This document shows, piece after piece, positions 23,699 to 32,322 of a stretch of 34,210 nt of DNA; the first letter of the stretch is position 1, and every line of letters begins with the position of its first letter. The position numbers were made by a program, and so were the translations under genes. The stretch is from contig SVTS01000022.1 of NCBI GenBank assembly GCA_015063645.1, forward strand, positions 1 to 34,210. The letters are read 5' to 3'. The notes under the pieces were generated by a model. The model was not told the origin of the DNA and did not search any database. It saw only the letters and a program-made list of their open reading frames with translations. The DNA comes from Oscillospiraceae bacterium (lineage in GTDB: Bacteria > Bacillota > Clostridia > Oscillospirales > CAG-272).

Positions 23699-24868
23699 AT
23701 GGCAGCAACTTCACCCGCTGTGGCACTGAGCCGTGCGGAAACATACGATCACGACCGCATTCTTGATACCCTGCGCAGGCAGGCGCAGATGCTCGGAATT
23801 CCTGCCGGGCATTTTGCCGGACGGCGCGTGGTCATCAAGCCGAATCTGGTAGCACCCCTGAAGCCGGATGCTGCTGCCACAACACATCCTGTATTTCTCA
23901 CCGCCGTAGTGGATTTTCTGCGGGAATACGGGGCGGATGATCTGCTTCTGGCGGAAAGTCCCGGCGGGCTGTACAGCGAAGCAACACTCCGGATGAATTA
24001 CAAAAACTGCGGCATTCTGGAAGCGGCAGAAAAATGCGGTCTGCGCCTCAATTATGACACGGATGCAGTGCCTGTACAGTACGGCGACGGAATCGCCTGC
24101 CGCTCCTTCCATGTGATCCGCCCCATTGCGGAAGCGGATGTGATCGTGGATCTCTGCCGGCTGAAATCCCACTCTCTGACGCGGCTCAGCTGTGCGGTAA
24201 AGAATTTCTTCGGCGTCATCCCCGGCGTGGAGAAATTTGAGATGCACTCCGCGTATCCCGCACTCCCTGTTTTTTCGGAGATGATCGTGGATCTCTGCGC
24301 CATGCTCTGCGCTTCCCATGAAATTCTTGCCATCTGCGACGGAATCACCGCCATGGAGGGCAACGGCCCCACCGGCGGTACGCCCCGGGATGTCGGCGCA
24401 GTCCTCATGAGCCGGGATCCGTTTGCGCTGGATGCTGCTGCGGAGGCTGTTATCGGCTTCGCCGGTACTGTATCGATCAACGAAGCTGCCCGGAAACGCG
24501 GGCTTTGTCCGAAAGAGCTGTCCGGCTTGCCCGTACTGGGGGACAGTATTGATTCCCTTACCGTAAAGGATTTCCGTGAACCGGATGCGTCCGGCGGAAA
24601 ATTCCTGCGGAATCTGCCCGACATGTTCGGCGGACGGCTGGCAAATTTCTTCAGCCCCCGTCCGGAAATTGATAAGGAAAACTGCATAGGCTGCGGTGTA
24701 TGTGCCAAATCCTGTCCGCGCCATGCCATCGTTATCGCGCAGAAGCAGGGCAGAAAACAGGCTGTCATTTCCCGTAAGGACTGCATACGCTGTTACTGCT
24801 GTCAGGAGCTCTGCCCGATCCACGCGGTGAAGATCCACAAGAATCCCATCTTCAAAATCATCCGCTGA
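23699..24868 (+). CDS. DUF362 domain protein with two 4Fe-4S clusters
   Basis: This 389-residue protein has an N-terminal DUF362 domain (VVIKPNLVAPLKPDAAATTH; DLCRLKSHSLTRLSCAVKNF; ICDGITAMEGNGPTGGTPRD), followed by a ferredoxin domain. Its two cluster motifs are CIGCGVCAKSCP (about 329-340) and CIRCYCCQELCP (about 362-373). It is cytoplasmic and probably carries electrons, but no reaction is established for the family. The start is ATG 23699, 4 bases after GGAGGA; the ATG at 23669 overlaps the leader. It is followed 56 bases later by ispE on the same strand; IspE works in isoprenoid synthesis, where iron-sulfur enzymes IspG and IspH also act, but a link is only a guess. Confidence 0.9.
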   Translation: MAATSPAVALSRAETYDHDRILDTLRRQAQMLGIPAGHFAGRRVVIKPNLVAPLKPDAAATTHPVFLTAVVDFLREYGADDLLLAESPGGLYSEATLRMNYKNCGILEAAEKCGLRLNYDTDAVPVQYGDGIACRSFHVIRPIAEADVIVDLCRLKSHSLTRLSCAVKNFFGVIPGVEKFEMHSAYPALPVFSEMIVDLCAMLCASHEILAICDGITAMEGNGPTGGTPRDVGAVLMSRDPFALDAAAEAVIGFAGTVSINEAARKRGLCPKELSGLPVLGDSIDSLTVKDFREPDASGGKFLRNLPDMFGGRLANFFSPRPEIDKENCIGCGVCAKSCPRHAIVIAQKQGRKQAVISRKDCIRCYCCQELCPIHAVKIHKNPIFKIIR

Positions 24869-24924
24869 ATGCGTACACGCATACTCCCCGTGAAAAATTT
24901 ATTATTAATATATGGACGTGAATT

Positions 24925-25794
24925 ATGCTGTATGAAAGTGCCAACGCAAAGATCAATTTATTTCTGGATGTCACCGGCCGACGCCCGGACGGATATCACA
25001 CTCTGCACAGCTGTATGCAGACCGTGGGTCTGAGCGACACTGTTTCCGCCGAAATTCTCCCGCCCAAAGATGGCAGAAGTATCCGTCTGACGTGCTCCGA
25101 TTCTGCGCTGCCCTGTGATGAAAAAAATCTCGCGTGGCGTGCGGCGGCACTGTTTATGGATGAAACGGATACAGTTTACGATCTCAGACTCCATATCGAC
25201 AAACGCATTCCTCTCTCCGCCGGACTTGGCGGAGGCAGTGCCGATGCGGCGGCTGTCCTCCGTCTGCTCAACAAAAATCTGGATAAACCGCTCTCTGAAG
25301 AACGTCTCTGCGCCATCGGCGCACGGCTCGGTGCGGATGTACCCTTCTGCATCACCGGCGGCACCTGCCGCTGTGAAGGGATCGGCGATATTCTGGAGCC
25401 GGTGAAGACACGTCCCGATTACACCGTTCTGGTGGCAAAGGACGGCGAGGGAGTTTCTACTCCGGAGGCATTTTCCCTGCTGGATGCAAAGTACGGCAAT
25501 TTTTCAGACTACCGCTCACACGACACCGCCGCGATTTATGCGGCACTGGCAGGCGGGGATGTCCGTGCGCTGGCGGACTGTGTTTACAACATCTTTGAAG
25601 ATGTGATTCTGCCCATCCGCCCCAAAGCGCGGGAGCTGAAAGAATTCATGGAAGCGCACGGCGCTGTATGCACGCTGATGAGCGGAAGCGGACCGTCCGT
25701 ATTCGGCATTTACACATCCGATGCGCGCGCTGAGGTATGTGCCGCGACACTGCGGCAGAAAGGCATTTTTGCCGTTGCCTGCCGGACGACCTGA
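24925..25794 (+). CDS. ispE: 4-diphosphocytidyl-2-C-methyl-D-erythritol kinase IspE
   Basis: This 289-residue GHMP kinase phosphorylates 4-diphosphocytidyl-2-C-methyl-D-erythritol with ATP in the MEP isoprenoid pathway (EC 2.7.1.148). It begins with the typical SANAKINLFLDVTGRRPDGYH (Lys9 catalytic), has the ATP loop PLSAGLGGGSADAAAVLRLL (96-115), Asp138 in LGADVPFCITGG and the C-terminal CTLMSGSGPSVFGIY. The length is usual. The ribosome binding site (GGACGTGA) is poor and the leader is A/T-rich. It ends in a strong terminator. It probably shares a transcript with the DUF362 gene upstream. Confidence 0.96.
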   Translation: MLYESANAKINLFLDVTGRRPDGYHTLHSCMQTVGLSDTVSAEILPPKDGRSIRLTCSDSALPCDEKNLAWRAAALFMDETDTVYDLRLHIDKRIPLSAGLGGGSADAAAVLRLLNKNLDKPLSEERLCAIGARLGADVPFCITGGTCRCEGIGDILEPVKTRPDYTVLVAKDGEGVSTPEAFSLLDAKYGNFSDYRSHDTAAIYAALAGGDVRALADCVYNIFEDVILPIRPKARELKEFMEAHGAVCTLMSGSGPSVFGIYTSDARAEVCAATLRQKGIFAVACRTT

Positions 25795-25806
25795 TGTAAA
25801 AAATGC

Positions 25807-25841
25807 GCAGCCTTTTCCGAATCTTTTCCGGAAAAGGCTGC
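25807..25841. terminator. Strong terminator between ispE and the convergent spoVAF-like gene
   Basis: A perfect 13 bp stem GCAGCCTTTTCCG / CGGAAAAGGCTGC with a 9-base loop and seven T on the plus strand; on the minus strand it is followed by GCATTTTTTA, so it works both ways. Confidence 0.9.
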
Positions 25842-25847
25842 TTTTTT

Positions 25848-27275
25848 TCAGTTTGTTTTTCCGCGTCTGAGAAGCAGTCTGGAGAGCGCCCGTCCGTTAA
25901 AGGGAATCAGCGGATACAGATAACTGCGCTTCCCGTTGACCGTTTTATTGACAGCCACCAGTACAACGGACAGAACACATCCTGCGGCGAATCCCCACAC
26001 GTCAAACAGCGCCGTCAGCAGAAGCAGCATCAGCCGCAGATATTTGAACGCATATCCCAGCACATAGCTGGACTGCGTGAAATTGGCAATGCCGACGAAT
26101 GCCATATAGAGAATCACATCCGGCGACAGCCATCCTACCGTCACGGCAAAATCCCCCAGCAGAAGACCGCCGACTACTGACAGGGAATTGGACAGCATAT
26201 TCGGTGTATTCAGCGCCGCCAGCTTCAGTCCGTCCAGCGCAAACTCCACCAAAATCAGCTGTGCCAGAATCGGCAGTGCGCCCGGATCCTGCGGGACAAT
26301 CACAGACAGCCATGCCGGGATCCACGCAGGATGCTGCAGCAGCAGATACCACAGCGGTGTGAGAACAACCGTCGCGCCGAACACAAACAGACGCAGAATC
26401 CGCAGATACGATCCCGTCAGCGGCGGAAAATAAAAATCGTCCGTTTCCTGCAGAAAATCAAAGAAGGAAGTGGGGAAAATCATCGCCTCGGGACTGTTGT
26501 CGCACAGCAGAATGATGCTTCCCTCAAGCAGTGATGCCGCGGCGGCATCGGGACGTTCGGTCATACGAATCTTGGGAAAGGGATTCCACCAGCTCCGCGG
26601 AATCAGGGATTCCGCCACGCTCTGATGTCCCAGCACCAGGGAATCTGTTTGCAGATTCTGCAGTTTTTCCGTCAGCTGCTGTACATAGCCGGAATCGGCT
26701 TTGCCGTCCATATAAATCAGTGCCATATCGGTTCGCGAAGACGAACCCACATTGATATACCGCACGGTCAGCGATGTGTCACGGATGCGGCGGCGGATCA
26801 TGGCGGTGTTGAAAATCAGCGTTTCCACAAATCCGTCCCGGCTGCCGCGCATGACCCGGTCATTTTCCGGCTCACATGCCTCTCTTGCCGGATAGGTACG
26901 CAGATCAATAATCAGCGCGCCGGCACCGAACCCCTCGCTGAGAAATGCACAGCACCCGGAAAGAGTCATCAGAATCAGCTGATCAACGCTTTCCGTCGCC
27001 TCAACCTCCACAGCAGGCACATTTTCTTCGGCAAAACGTTCTGCTGCACCTGTCTTTCCGTCACCGAAATCCTTCAGCGTGAGCAGATGCATCATCAGCT
27101 TCTGCATACTGGGTCCCTGAATGAATCCGTCAATGTAATACATCATAAGACGCGTATTGCCCACCTGCATCGGTCGGCGGATCAAATCAAAGCTGGATTC
27201 CACCCGGAGAAGACGGTCCATCAGCGCAACGTTTTCGTCAAAGGATGCAGTAAGTTTTTCGGGGAATATTTCCAA
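25848..27275 (-). CDS. GerA-family spore germination protein, SpoVAF-like
   Basis: This 475-residue membrane protein matches the GerA/SpoVAF subfamily. The N-terminal soluble part (1-270) has LRVESSFDLIRRPMQVGNTR and MYYIDGFIQGPSMQKLM. The PTSFFDFLQETDDFYFPPLT signature leads into the membrane part, with about five or six helices (295-440) and NTPNMLSNSLSVVGGLLLGD. Such proteins form channel complexes in the spore inner membrane and help dipicolinic acid release in germination. GerB/GerC or spoVA partners are not adjacent. The start is TTG 27275; GGAG lies 9 bases upstream, but inside the 3' arm of a strong terminator-like hairpin. Shows descent from an endospore former. Confidence 0.88.
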   Translation of the reverse strand: MEIFPEKLTASFDENVALMDRLLRVESSFDLIRRPMQVGNTRLMMYYIDGFIQGPSMQKLMMHLLTLKDFGDGKTGAAERFAEENVPAVEVEATESVDQLILMTLSGCCAFLSEGFGAGALIIDLRTYPAREACEPENDRVMRGSRDGFVETLIFNTAMIRRRIRDTSLTVRYINVGSSSRTDMALIYMDGKADSGYVQQLTEKLQNLQTDSLVLGHQSVAESLIPRSWWNPFPKIRMTERPDAAAASLLEGSIILLCDNSPEAMIFPTSFFDFLQETDDFYFPPLTGSYLRILRLFVFGATVVLTPLWYLLLQHPAWIPAWLSVIVPQDPGALPILAQLILVEFALDGLKLAALNTPNMLSNSLSVVGGLLLGDFAVTVGWLSPDVILYMAFVGIANFTQSSYVLGYAFKYLRLMLLLLTALFDVWGFAAGCVLSVVLVAVNKTVNGKRSYLYPLIPFNGRALSRLLLRRGKTN

Positions 27276-27284
27276 AAAAATCAG

Positions 27285-27325
27285 CTCCAGTCTGTACTTT
27301 CTTCGTGGGAAAGTATGGACCGGAG
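27285..27325 (-). terminator. Terminator-like hairpin after rlmL that contains the spoVAF-like ribosome binding site
   Basis: A 17-base imperfect stem (16 pairs counting two G-T, one mismatch) with a 7-base loop starts 18 bases after the rlmL stop. On the minus strand it is followed by CTGATTTTTTTGG: the seven-T run contains the TTG start and the GGAG of the 3' arm is the next gene's Shine-Dalgarno. Confidence 0.7.
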
Positions 27326-27343
27326 CCGGTTATTTTATGCGTT

Positions 27344-28465
27344 TTATTCGGATTTATTCCGGAAGAACTGGTAGAAGCGGCAGGGGATCATGCCGTTGTA
27401 CAGTTTCCGGATTTTATCGGCGCGTCTGCCGTACAGCCGCTCAAATGTCTCGCAGGGGGTCAGCACATAGATCTGCCACCGACCGAGACGGGCGAATGCC
27501 TGTCCCATCTGCCGATACAGTTCTTCCGCTTCCTTTTCCGTCATCAGGCGTTCGCCGTAAGGCGGATTGGTTACCACGGTGCCCCGGCGATCCTCGGTTA
27601 CGATATCCAGCGCGTTCATCCGCTCCACGCGGACATGAGCCTCAACGCCCGCGCGGCGGGCACTTTCCTGTGCGATGCGCACACATTCCGGATCGATATC
27701 CGACGCAAAAGCCTCAAATGTACTGTCACGGACCACAAGATCCGCCGCTTCCTCCCGGGCGGTCCGCCACGATGCCTCACCGAACACGGGATATTCCTCA
27801 GCGGCAAAATGCCGGTTCATGCCGGGTGCGATCCGGAGCATCTGCATGGCGCCTTCGATCGCAATGGTGCCGGATCCGCAGAACGGATCACGGAGCACCA
27901 CGTCCTCTCTGGGACGGGAGAAAGCTGCCGCGGCGGCGGCAAGGGTTTCTCTGAGCGGTGCGGCAACGGTTTCAGGACGGTAGCCCCGCTTGTGCAGAGG
28001 AATACCGGATGTATCGATCATCAGCGCGGCGCGGTCTTTCAGGATGAAGAACTCGATCTGATACTTTACACCACTTTCCGGCAGGGTTGTCAGACCGTAT
28101 TTCTCGCCAAGCCGGCGCGCAACGGCTTTTTTGACGATCTTCTGGCAGTCGGGCACAGAAAACAGTGTGCTCTTTATGGCATGCCCCTTCACCGGGAACG
28201 CATCGTACCGACCGATAAAATCCTCCCAGGGAAGCGCTGCCGTACCGTCAAACAAAGCCGTAAATGTCGGCGCGTCAAATTCTCCCAGATTCACATAAAC
28301 ACGCTCCGCAAAACGGAGATTGATATTGGCGCGGGCAGCGGTGGCTTCGTCTCCCTCAAAGGTGACGCGCCCGTCAATGGTGGATATGCGGCGGCATCCC
28401 AGCGCGTCGATTTCCGCGCCGAGAAGCGCTTCCAGCCCGAACAGGCAAGTTGCGGTAAAAATCAT
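27344..28465 (-). CDS. rlmL: THUMP-domain 23S rRNA (guanine) N2-methyltransferase, RlmL/YpsC type
   Basis: This 373-residue SAM-dependent methyltransferase belongs to the RlmL/YpsC family that makes m2G2445 in 23S rRNA. The N-terminal ferredoxin-like and THUMP part is at about 45-155. The methyltransferase domain has DPFCGSGTIAIEGAMQ (193-208) and the catalytic VVTNPPYGER (297-306), the NPPY motif for exocyclic amino methylation. E. coli RlmL has a second RlmK domain; the short form here is usual in Firmicutes. The start is MIFTATCLFG, with GGAAAGGA about 9 bases upstream; that site overlaps the stop of the histidine kinase gene 4 bases away, so the two are translationally coupled. Confidence 0.9.
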   Translation of the reverse strand: MIFTATCLFGLEALLGAEIDALGCRRISTIDGRVTFEGDEATAARANINLRFAERVYVNLGEFDAPTFTALFDGTAALPWEDFIGRYDAFPVKGHAIKSTLFSVPDCQKIVKKAVARRLGEKYGLTTLPESGVKYQIEFFILKDRAALMIDTSGIPLHKRGYRPETVAAPLRETLAAAAAAFSRPREDVVLRDPFCGSGTIAIEGAMQMLRIAPGMNRHFAAEEYPVFGEASWRTAREEAADLVVRDSTFEAFASDIDPECVRIAQESARRAGVEAHVRVERMNALDIVTEDRRGTVVTNPPYGERLMTEKEAEELYRQMGQAFARLGRWQIYVLTPCETFERLYGRRADKIRKLYNGMIPCRFYQFFRNKSE

Positions 28466-28469
28466 AGAA

Positions 28470-30002
28470 TTATTCCTTTCCAAGCGGCTTCGCCGTATGA
28501 TCGTCACGGTTTTTCAGTTTATCCAGCGGAGATGCCTTCGGCAGAGTGAAGGTGAAGCGGCACCATTTTCCGTGCTCACTCTCCGCCCAGATGCGCTCTC
28601 CGTGGGCTTCGATGATCGTCCGGGAGATGTACATTCCCAGACCGACGCCGGTTTTATCCAGCCCGCGGCTCTTATCACTCTTATAGAATCTGTCGAAAAT
28701 CCGGGAAACATCCGCCTCCGGAATTCCGATTCCCTCATTGAAGACGCTGACGCTGATCTTCTTTTCTTTTTCCGTGATACGGATCTCGTATTTTCCTCCC
28801 TCATAGGAAAATTTTATGGCATTGTCACAGATATTGTAAAGCACCTGATGAATGGCATCCCGGTCGGCGGAAACTTCCATCCGATCCAGATCGCATTCGA
28901 ATGTGACATCCAGTTTTCTGTCCTCAATCTTCTGCTCAAAGGAGATCAGAATCTGCCGTGCCAACTCACACACATCGAAATTCGCCATAGTGAATTTCCG
29001 CTCACCTGCCTGCATACGGGAGATATCCAGAAGCGCGGAAACCAGGCGGGACAGGCGGCGCACTTCCCCGGAAATAACGCCCAGATAATACTCGCGTTTC
29101 TCCTCGGGGATCGCGCCGGAGAGAATTCCGTCGATAAAGCCGGAGATGGTGGTCATCGGCGTTCGCAGATCGTGGGAGACGTTGGCGATGAAGGAGCGCT
29201 GCATCTCGTCGATCTTGGCAAGGTTCTCCGCCATATTGTTGAACGCCTCCGCCAGCTCGGCGATCTCGTCGGATCCGACTACCGGAACCCGCGCATCAAA
29301 CTGTCCGCGGGCAAAGGATTTGGCGGCGCGGCTCATACTGCGCAGCGGCGCCACCAGTCTTTCCGTGATAAAATACACGGCGACCAGCGCAGCCAGCATA
29401 ATCCACAGAGTGGACATAAGAACCGTTTTGTTCATGGCTTCCAGCAGTTCGCTCATACCCTCACTGCCGGTGGAAGCAATGACGGCACCGAGAAATTCTC
29501 CCCCGGAGGTTTTCATGGCAATTCCGTAGGTACAGTGATCCATCCGGAAAAAACCGTCAAGTCTCCCCTGTTCACTGACCATTCCCTCAGCCGCCAGCTG
29601 ATCACGGATACTTTGAGGCAGGATATATCTTCCGTTTTCCGCCATAACGGCGTGTTCCTCCACATCCTCCAGACCACTGCCGCCGGTGAATACGATCTGC
29701 CCGAGGGAGTCCACAAACCAGAGCACCATGTCATCCACATTGGTGGAGAGAAGATCCATCACCGGCATAACCCGGGAACCCTGGGTATAGAGATAATCCT
29801 CATAGGTTGCCACATCGGAGTGTTCGTAATCGTACTGCAGAAAGACCGAAACCGAATACGCCGCATCTGCCATGGCATTCATTTTCACATCCGTGTTGTA
29901 GGTATTGACAAGTGACGTGAGGATCGAAGTCAGCACCAGAAAACTCATCAGAAGAATAAGCGCAAACACGGAGATATATTTGGTAAATACGCTTTTGAAC
30001 AT
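28470..30002 (-). CDS. Sensor histidine kinase with extracellular sensor domain and HAMP
   Basis: This 510-residue kinase has TM1 (about 12-32), an extracellular sensor of about 160 residues, TM2 (about 194-213) and a HAMP domain (about 214-266). The dimerisation/phosphoacceptor domain has SHDLRTPM (His277). The ATPase has N box DNAIKFS (393-399), G1 NEGIGIP (422-428), F box FDRFYK and G2 GVGLGMYIS (452-460). All catalytic boxes are present. It resembles PhoR/ResE-type kinases, and the signal is unknown. It is 70 bases after the response regulator, with a hairpin between, and directly coupled to rlmL downstream. The start ATG has GAGGTG 4 bases upstream. Confidence 0.93.
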   Translation of the reverse strand: MFKSVFTKYISVFALILLMSFLVLTSILTSLVNTYNTDVKMNAMADAAYSVSVFLQYDYEHSDVATYEDYLYTQGSRVMPVMDLLSTNVDDMVLWFVDSLGQIVFTGGSGLEDVEEHAVMAENGRYILPQSIRDQLAAEGMVSEQGRLDGFFRMDHCTYGIAMKTSGGEFLGAVIASTGSEGMSELLEAMNKTVLMSTLWIMLAALVAVYFITERLVAPLRSMSRAAKSFARGQFDARVPVVGSDEIAELAEAFNNMAENLAKIDEMQRSFIANVSHDLRTPMTTISGFIDGILSGAIPEEKREYYLGVISGEVRRLSRLVSALLDISRMQAGERKFTMANFDVCELARQILISFEQKIEDRKLDVTFECDLDRMEVSADRDAIHQVLYNICDNAIKFSYEGGKYEIRITEKEKKISVSVFNEGIGIPEADVSRIFDRFYKSDKSRGLDKTGVGLGMYISRTIIEAHGERIWAESEHGKWCRFTFTLPKASPLDKLKNRDDHTAKPLGKE

Positions 30003-30025
30003 ACTTCACCTCGGGGAAAATAGGA

Positions 30026-30051
30026 AAAGCGGCGGCATGAGCCGCCGTTTT
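30026..30051 (-). terminator. Intercistronic hairpin between response regulator and kinase genes
   Basis: An 11 bp GC-rich stem (AAAGCGGCGGC / GCCGCCGTTTT, one G-T pair) with loop ATGA is followed on the minus strand by CTTTTCC. With no room for a separate promoter before the kinase, it probably lowers kinase expression relative to the regulator. Confidence 0.6.
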
Positions 30052-30072
30052 CTGTTTGTTATACGCTGCGGA

Positions 30073-30762
30073 TTACTGCAGAAGTTCAAACTTATAGCCG
30101 ACGCCCCAGACAGTCTTCAGCGTCCACTTATCGGAAACGCCTTCCAGCTTTTCTCTCAGGCGCTTGACATGTACGTCCACCGTACGGGAGTCGCCCAGAT
30201 AATCAAAGCCCCAGACCTTGTCCAGCAGCTGATCACGGGTGAACACGCGGTTGAAGTTGGAGGCAAGGAAATAGAGCAGCTCCAGTTCCTTAGGCGGAAT
30301 ATCCACTGCCTTTCCCCTCAGCTTCAGTTCATATTTCTGATGGCTGATCTCGATATTGTCAAACTTGATGACCTCGTCATCATTCTGATTATCGTGAGCG
30401 GAATAACGGCGCAGCACTGCTTTCACGCGGGCAGAAAGTTCCTTCATATCGAAGGGCTTGACCACAAAGTCATCCGCACCGAGTTCCAGTCCCAGAACCT
30501 TATCGAACACATCGCCCTTGGCGGTGATCATGATCACCGGCTTGGAGGAGGATTCGCGGATCTCGCGGCAGACCTGCCAGCCGTCTTTCTTGGGCAGCAT
30601 GATATCGAGCAGAACCAGATCCGGCTCGTACATTTTGAAGAAACTGACGCCCTCCGCGCCGTCATTGGCGCACTTGACTTCATACCCCTCTTTTTCAAAA
30701 TACAGACGGAGCAAATCGCAGATATTCACATCATCGTCAACAACCAGAATCTTTGTTCCCAT
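30073..30762 (-). CDS. OmpR/PhoB-family response regulator
   Basis: This 229-residue regulator has a receiver domain (1-120; acidic pocket DDD at 9-11, phosphoacceptor Asp53 in LVLLDIMLPKKDGW, Lys in VKPF) and a C-terminal winged helix (about 130-229; FTRDQLLDKVWGFDYLGDSR, VDVHVKRLREKLE, WGVGYKF). It is cytoplasmic, phosphorylated by the kinase coded downstream, and binds tandem DNA repeats when active. The start ATG has AAGGG 7 bases upstream. It has a consensus promoter. An inverted repeat TTGGAAA-N11-TTTCCAA (30863-30887) lies just upstream of that promoter and might be a control site, but OmpR-type regulators usually prefer direct repeats. Confidence 0.94.
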   Translation of the reverse strand: MGTKILVVDDDVNICDLLRLYFEKEGYEVKCANDGAEGVSFFKMYEPDLVLLDIMLPKKDGWQVCREIRESSSKPVIMITAKGDVFDKVLGLELGADDFVVKPFDMKELSARVKAVLRRYSAHDNQNDDEVIKFDNIEISHQKYELKLRGKAVDIPPKELELLYFLASNFNRVFTRDQLLDKVWGFDYLGDSRTVDVHVKRLREKLEGVSDKWTLKTVWGVGYKFELLQ

Positions 30763-30825
30763 ACTCGTTCCCTTCTCTTTCCTTATATATTTCCGGATAC
30801 ACTGTTATTTTATTCTTTCTATTAC

Positions 30826-30854
30826 AGTATACCACTATTTCTTTCTCTTGTAAA
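30826..30854 (-). promoter_or_regulatory. Sigma-A promoter of the two-component operon
   Basis: TTTACA (30854-30849), 17 bases, TATACT (30831-30826) on the minus strand, leader about 60 bases. Confidence 0.75.
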
Positions 30855-31025
30855 CAATTTTTTTGGAAAAGTGTATTTAATTTCCAAGCAAAGCCATCTC
30901 TTCCGTTTACACCTACAGTATACAGCCTCAAAGTGACGGCTGTGTGAAATCGGGATGATTTCTTACCCAAATCCCCGTGAAAAAACACTTTTTTCATTGT
31001 TTTCCCATATTTGACGAAGAATCTC

Positions 31026-31054
31026 TTGTAAAGTTCGCAAATTTCCTGTATAAT
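31026..31054 (+). promoter_or_regulatory. Sigma-A promoter of ychF (348-base intergenic region)
   Basis: TTGTAA (31026-31031), 17 bases, TATAAT (31049-31054). The whole 30763-31110 stretch holds only this promoter, the divergent two-component promoter, an inverted repeat at 30863-30887 and a structured ychF spacer; no further gene was seen in it. Confidence 0.7.
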
Positions 31055-31080
31055 AGTAAAAGAATTTTTTGCACATTGAA

Positions 31081-31099
31081 AGGAGTCCCCGCCGGGGGA
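31081..31099 (+). promoter_or_regulatory. Shine-Dalgarno and structured spacer of ychF
   Basis: AAGGAG (ending at 31085) is followed by the hairpin TCCCC-GCCG-GGGGA (31086-31099) and then 11 bases before ATG 31111. As in mecA, a folded spacer would give normal distance. The GGGGGAT of the hairpin itself is an alternative, weaker ribosome binding site. Confidence 0.5.
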
Positions 31100-31110
31100 T
31101 CAAAATACAC

Positions 31111-32205
31111 ATGAAAATCGGTATTATCGGTCTGCCGAATGTCGGCAAAAGTACACTTTTTAATGCAATCACAGGCGCCGGCGCCGTATGCGCCAACTAT
31201 CCTTTCTGTACCATTGACCCGAACGTAGGCATGGTACCCGTACCGGACAAGCGTCTGGACAAGCTGGCTGAGATGTACGATCCTCAGCTCTATACGCCCG
31301 CCACCATCGAATTCGTGGACATCGCCGGTCTGGTACGCGGCGCATCCAAGGGCGAAGGTCTGGGAAACAAGTTCCTCTCCCACATCCGCGACGTGGATGC
31401 GGTAGCCCATGTACTCCGCTGCTTTGACAACGGCGACATCGTTCACGTGGACGGCTCCGTGGATCCTCTGCGCGATCTGGAAACCATCAACATGGAGTTG
31501 ATCTTCGCGGACATGGAAGTGCTTGAGCGGCGCATTGACAAAACGAGCAAGCTGATGAAGGGGGACAAGACCCTCGCTGGTGAGCTGGCACTGTATCAGC
31601 GTCTTCTGGCAGCGCTGGGTGAGGGTAAAACCGCCCGTGCCGTGGAGATGACGGAAGATGAAGCAGCGCTGGTATCCCAGCTGGAGCTGCTGACCTTCAA
31701 GCCGGTCATCTACATCGCCAATGTGAGCGAGGATGAGGCCACCGGCGTTTCCGAGGACAATCCGTATTACGCCAAGGTGAAAGCCGCCGCTGAAGAAGAG
31801 GGCGCGGAGGTGATCCCGATCTGTGCGGAGATCGAAGCGGAAATCAGCGAACTTTCTCCCGATGAAAAGAAAGAATTTCTGGCTGATCTGGGCATTGAGG
31901 AAAGCGGTCTGGACCGTCTGATCAAAGCCGGTTATTCTCTGCTCGGTCTGATCAGCTATCTGACCGCCGGTCCCAAGGAAGTCCGTGCCTGGACGATCAC
32001 CAGGGGCACCAAGGCACCTCAGGCAGCCGGCAAGATCCACAGCGACTTCGAACGCGGTTTCATCCGTGCGGAAATCGTGGCATATGACGATCTGATCGCC
32101 TGCGGTTCCATGAACGCGGCAAAGGAAAAAGGACTCGTCCGCAGTGAGGGCAAGGAATATGTCATTGCCGACGGCGATGTGGTACTCTTCCGCTTCAATG
32201 TTTAA
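31111..32205 (+). CDS. ychF: Redox-regulated ribosome-associated ATPase YchF (Obg family)
   Basis: This 364-residue Obg-related P-loop protein hydrolyses ATP rather than GTP and binds ribosomes. It has [20 protein letters not shown] (P-loop 7-15), the YchF-specific [20 protein letters not shown] (about 28-47), switch [22 protein letters not shown], and a C-terminal TGS domain with [20 protein letters not shown] and [11 protein letters not shown]. Length is exactly as in the family (363). The start is ATG 31111 by alignment of the conserved N-terminus. It is monocistronic, with a consensus promoter and a strong terminator. Confidence 0.97.
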   Translation: MKIGIIGLPNVGKSTLFNAITGAGAVCANYPFCTIDPNVGMVPVPDKRLDKLAEMYDPQLYTPATIEFVDIAGLVRGASKGEGLGNKFLSHIRDVDAVAHVLRCFDNGDIVHVDGSVDPLRDLETINMELIFADMEVLERRIDKTSKLMKGDKTLAGELALYQRLLAALGEGKTARAVEMTEDEAALVSQLELLTFKPVIYIANVSEDEATGVSEDNPYYAKVKAAAEEEGAEVIPICAEIEAEISELSPDEKKEFLADLGIEESGLDRLIKAGYSLLGLISYLTAGPKEVRAWTITRGTKAPQAAGKIHSDFERGFIRAEIVAYDDLIACGSMNAAKEKGLVRSEGKEYVIADGDVVLFRFNV

Positions 32206-32216
32206 TAAAATATCCG

Positions 32217-32248
32217 TCACGCGGAAAGATTTTCGTCTTTCTGCGTGA
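32217..32248 (+). terminator. Terminator of ychF
   Basis: A 13 bp stem (TCACGCGGAAAGA / TCTTTCTGCGTGA, one G-T pair) with a 6-base loop followed by seven T, 11 bases after the stop. Confidence 0.9.
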
Positions 32249-32264
32249 TTTTTTTATTTGCCGG

Positions 32265-32297
32265 GCAACCAAACGGGGATAATTCCGGTTATATACT
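32265..32297 (+). promoter_or_regulatory. Candidate self-recognised ECF promoter
   Basis: GCAACC (32265-32270), about 17 bases, GTTATATACT (32288-32297). No sigma-A -35 fits. AAC-type -35 elements are typical of ECF sigma factors, which often control their own gene; this is inference from one site. Confidence 0.35.
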
Positions 32298-32322
32298 ACA
32301 GAACAGCACAGGAGGTGATCCG

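Noticed and set aside
24869-24882. Short hairpin ATGCG-TACA-CGCAT after the DUF362 stop as a terminator.
   Set aside because: Only five base pairs and no following T-run; ispE is probably read through from upstream.
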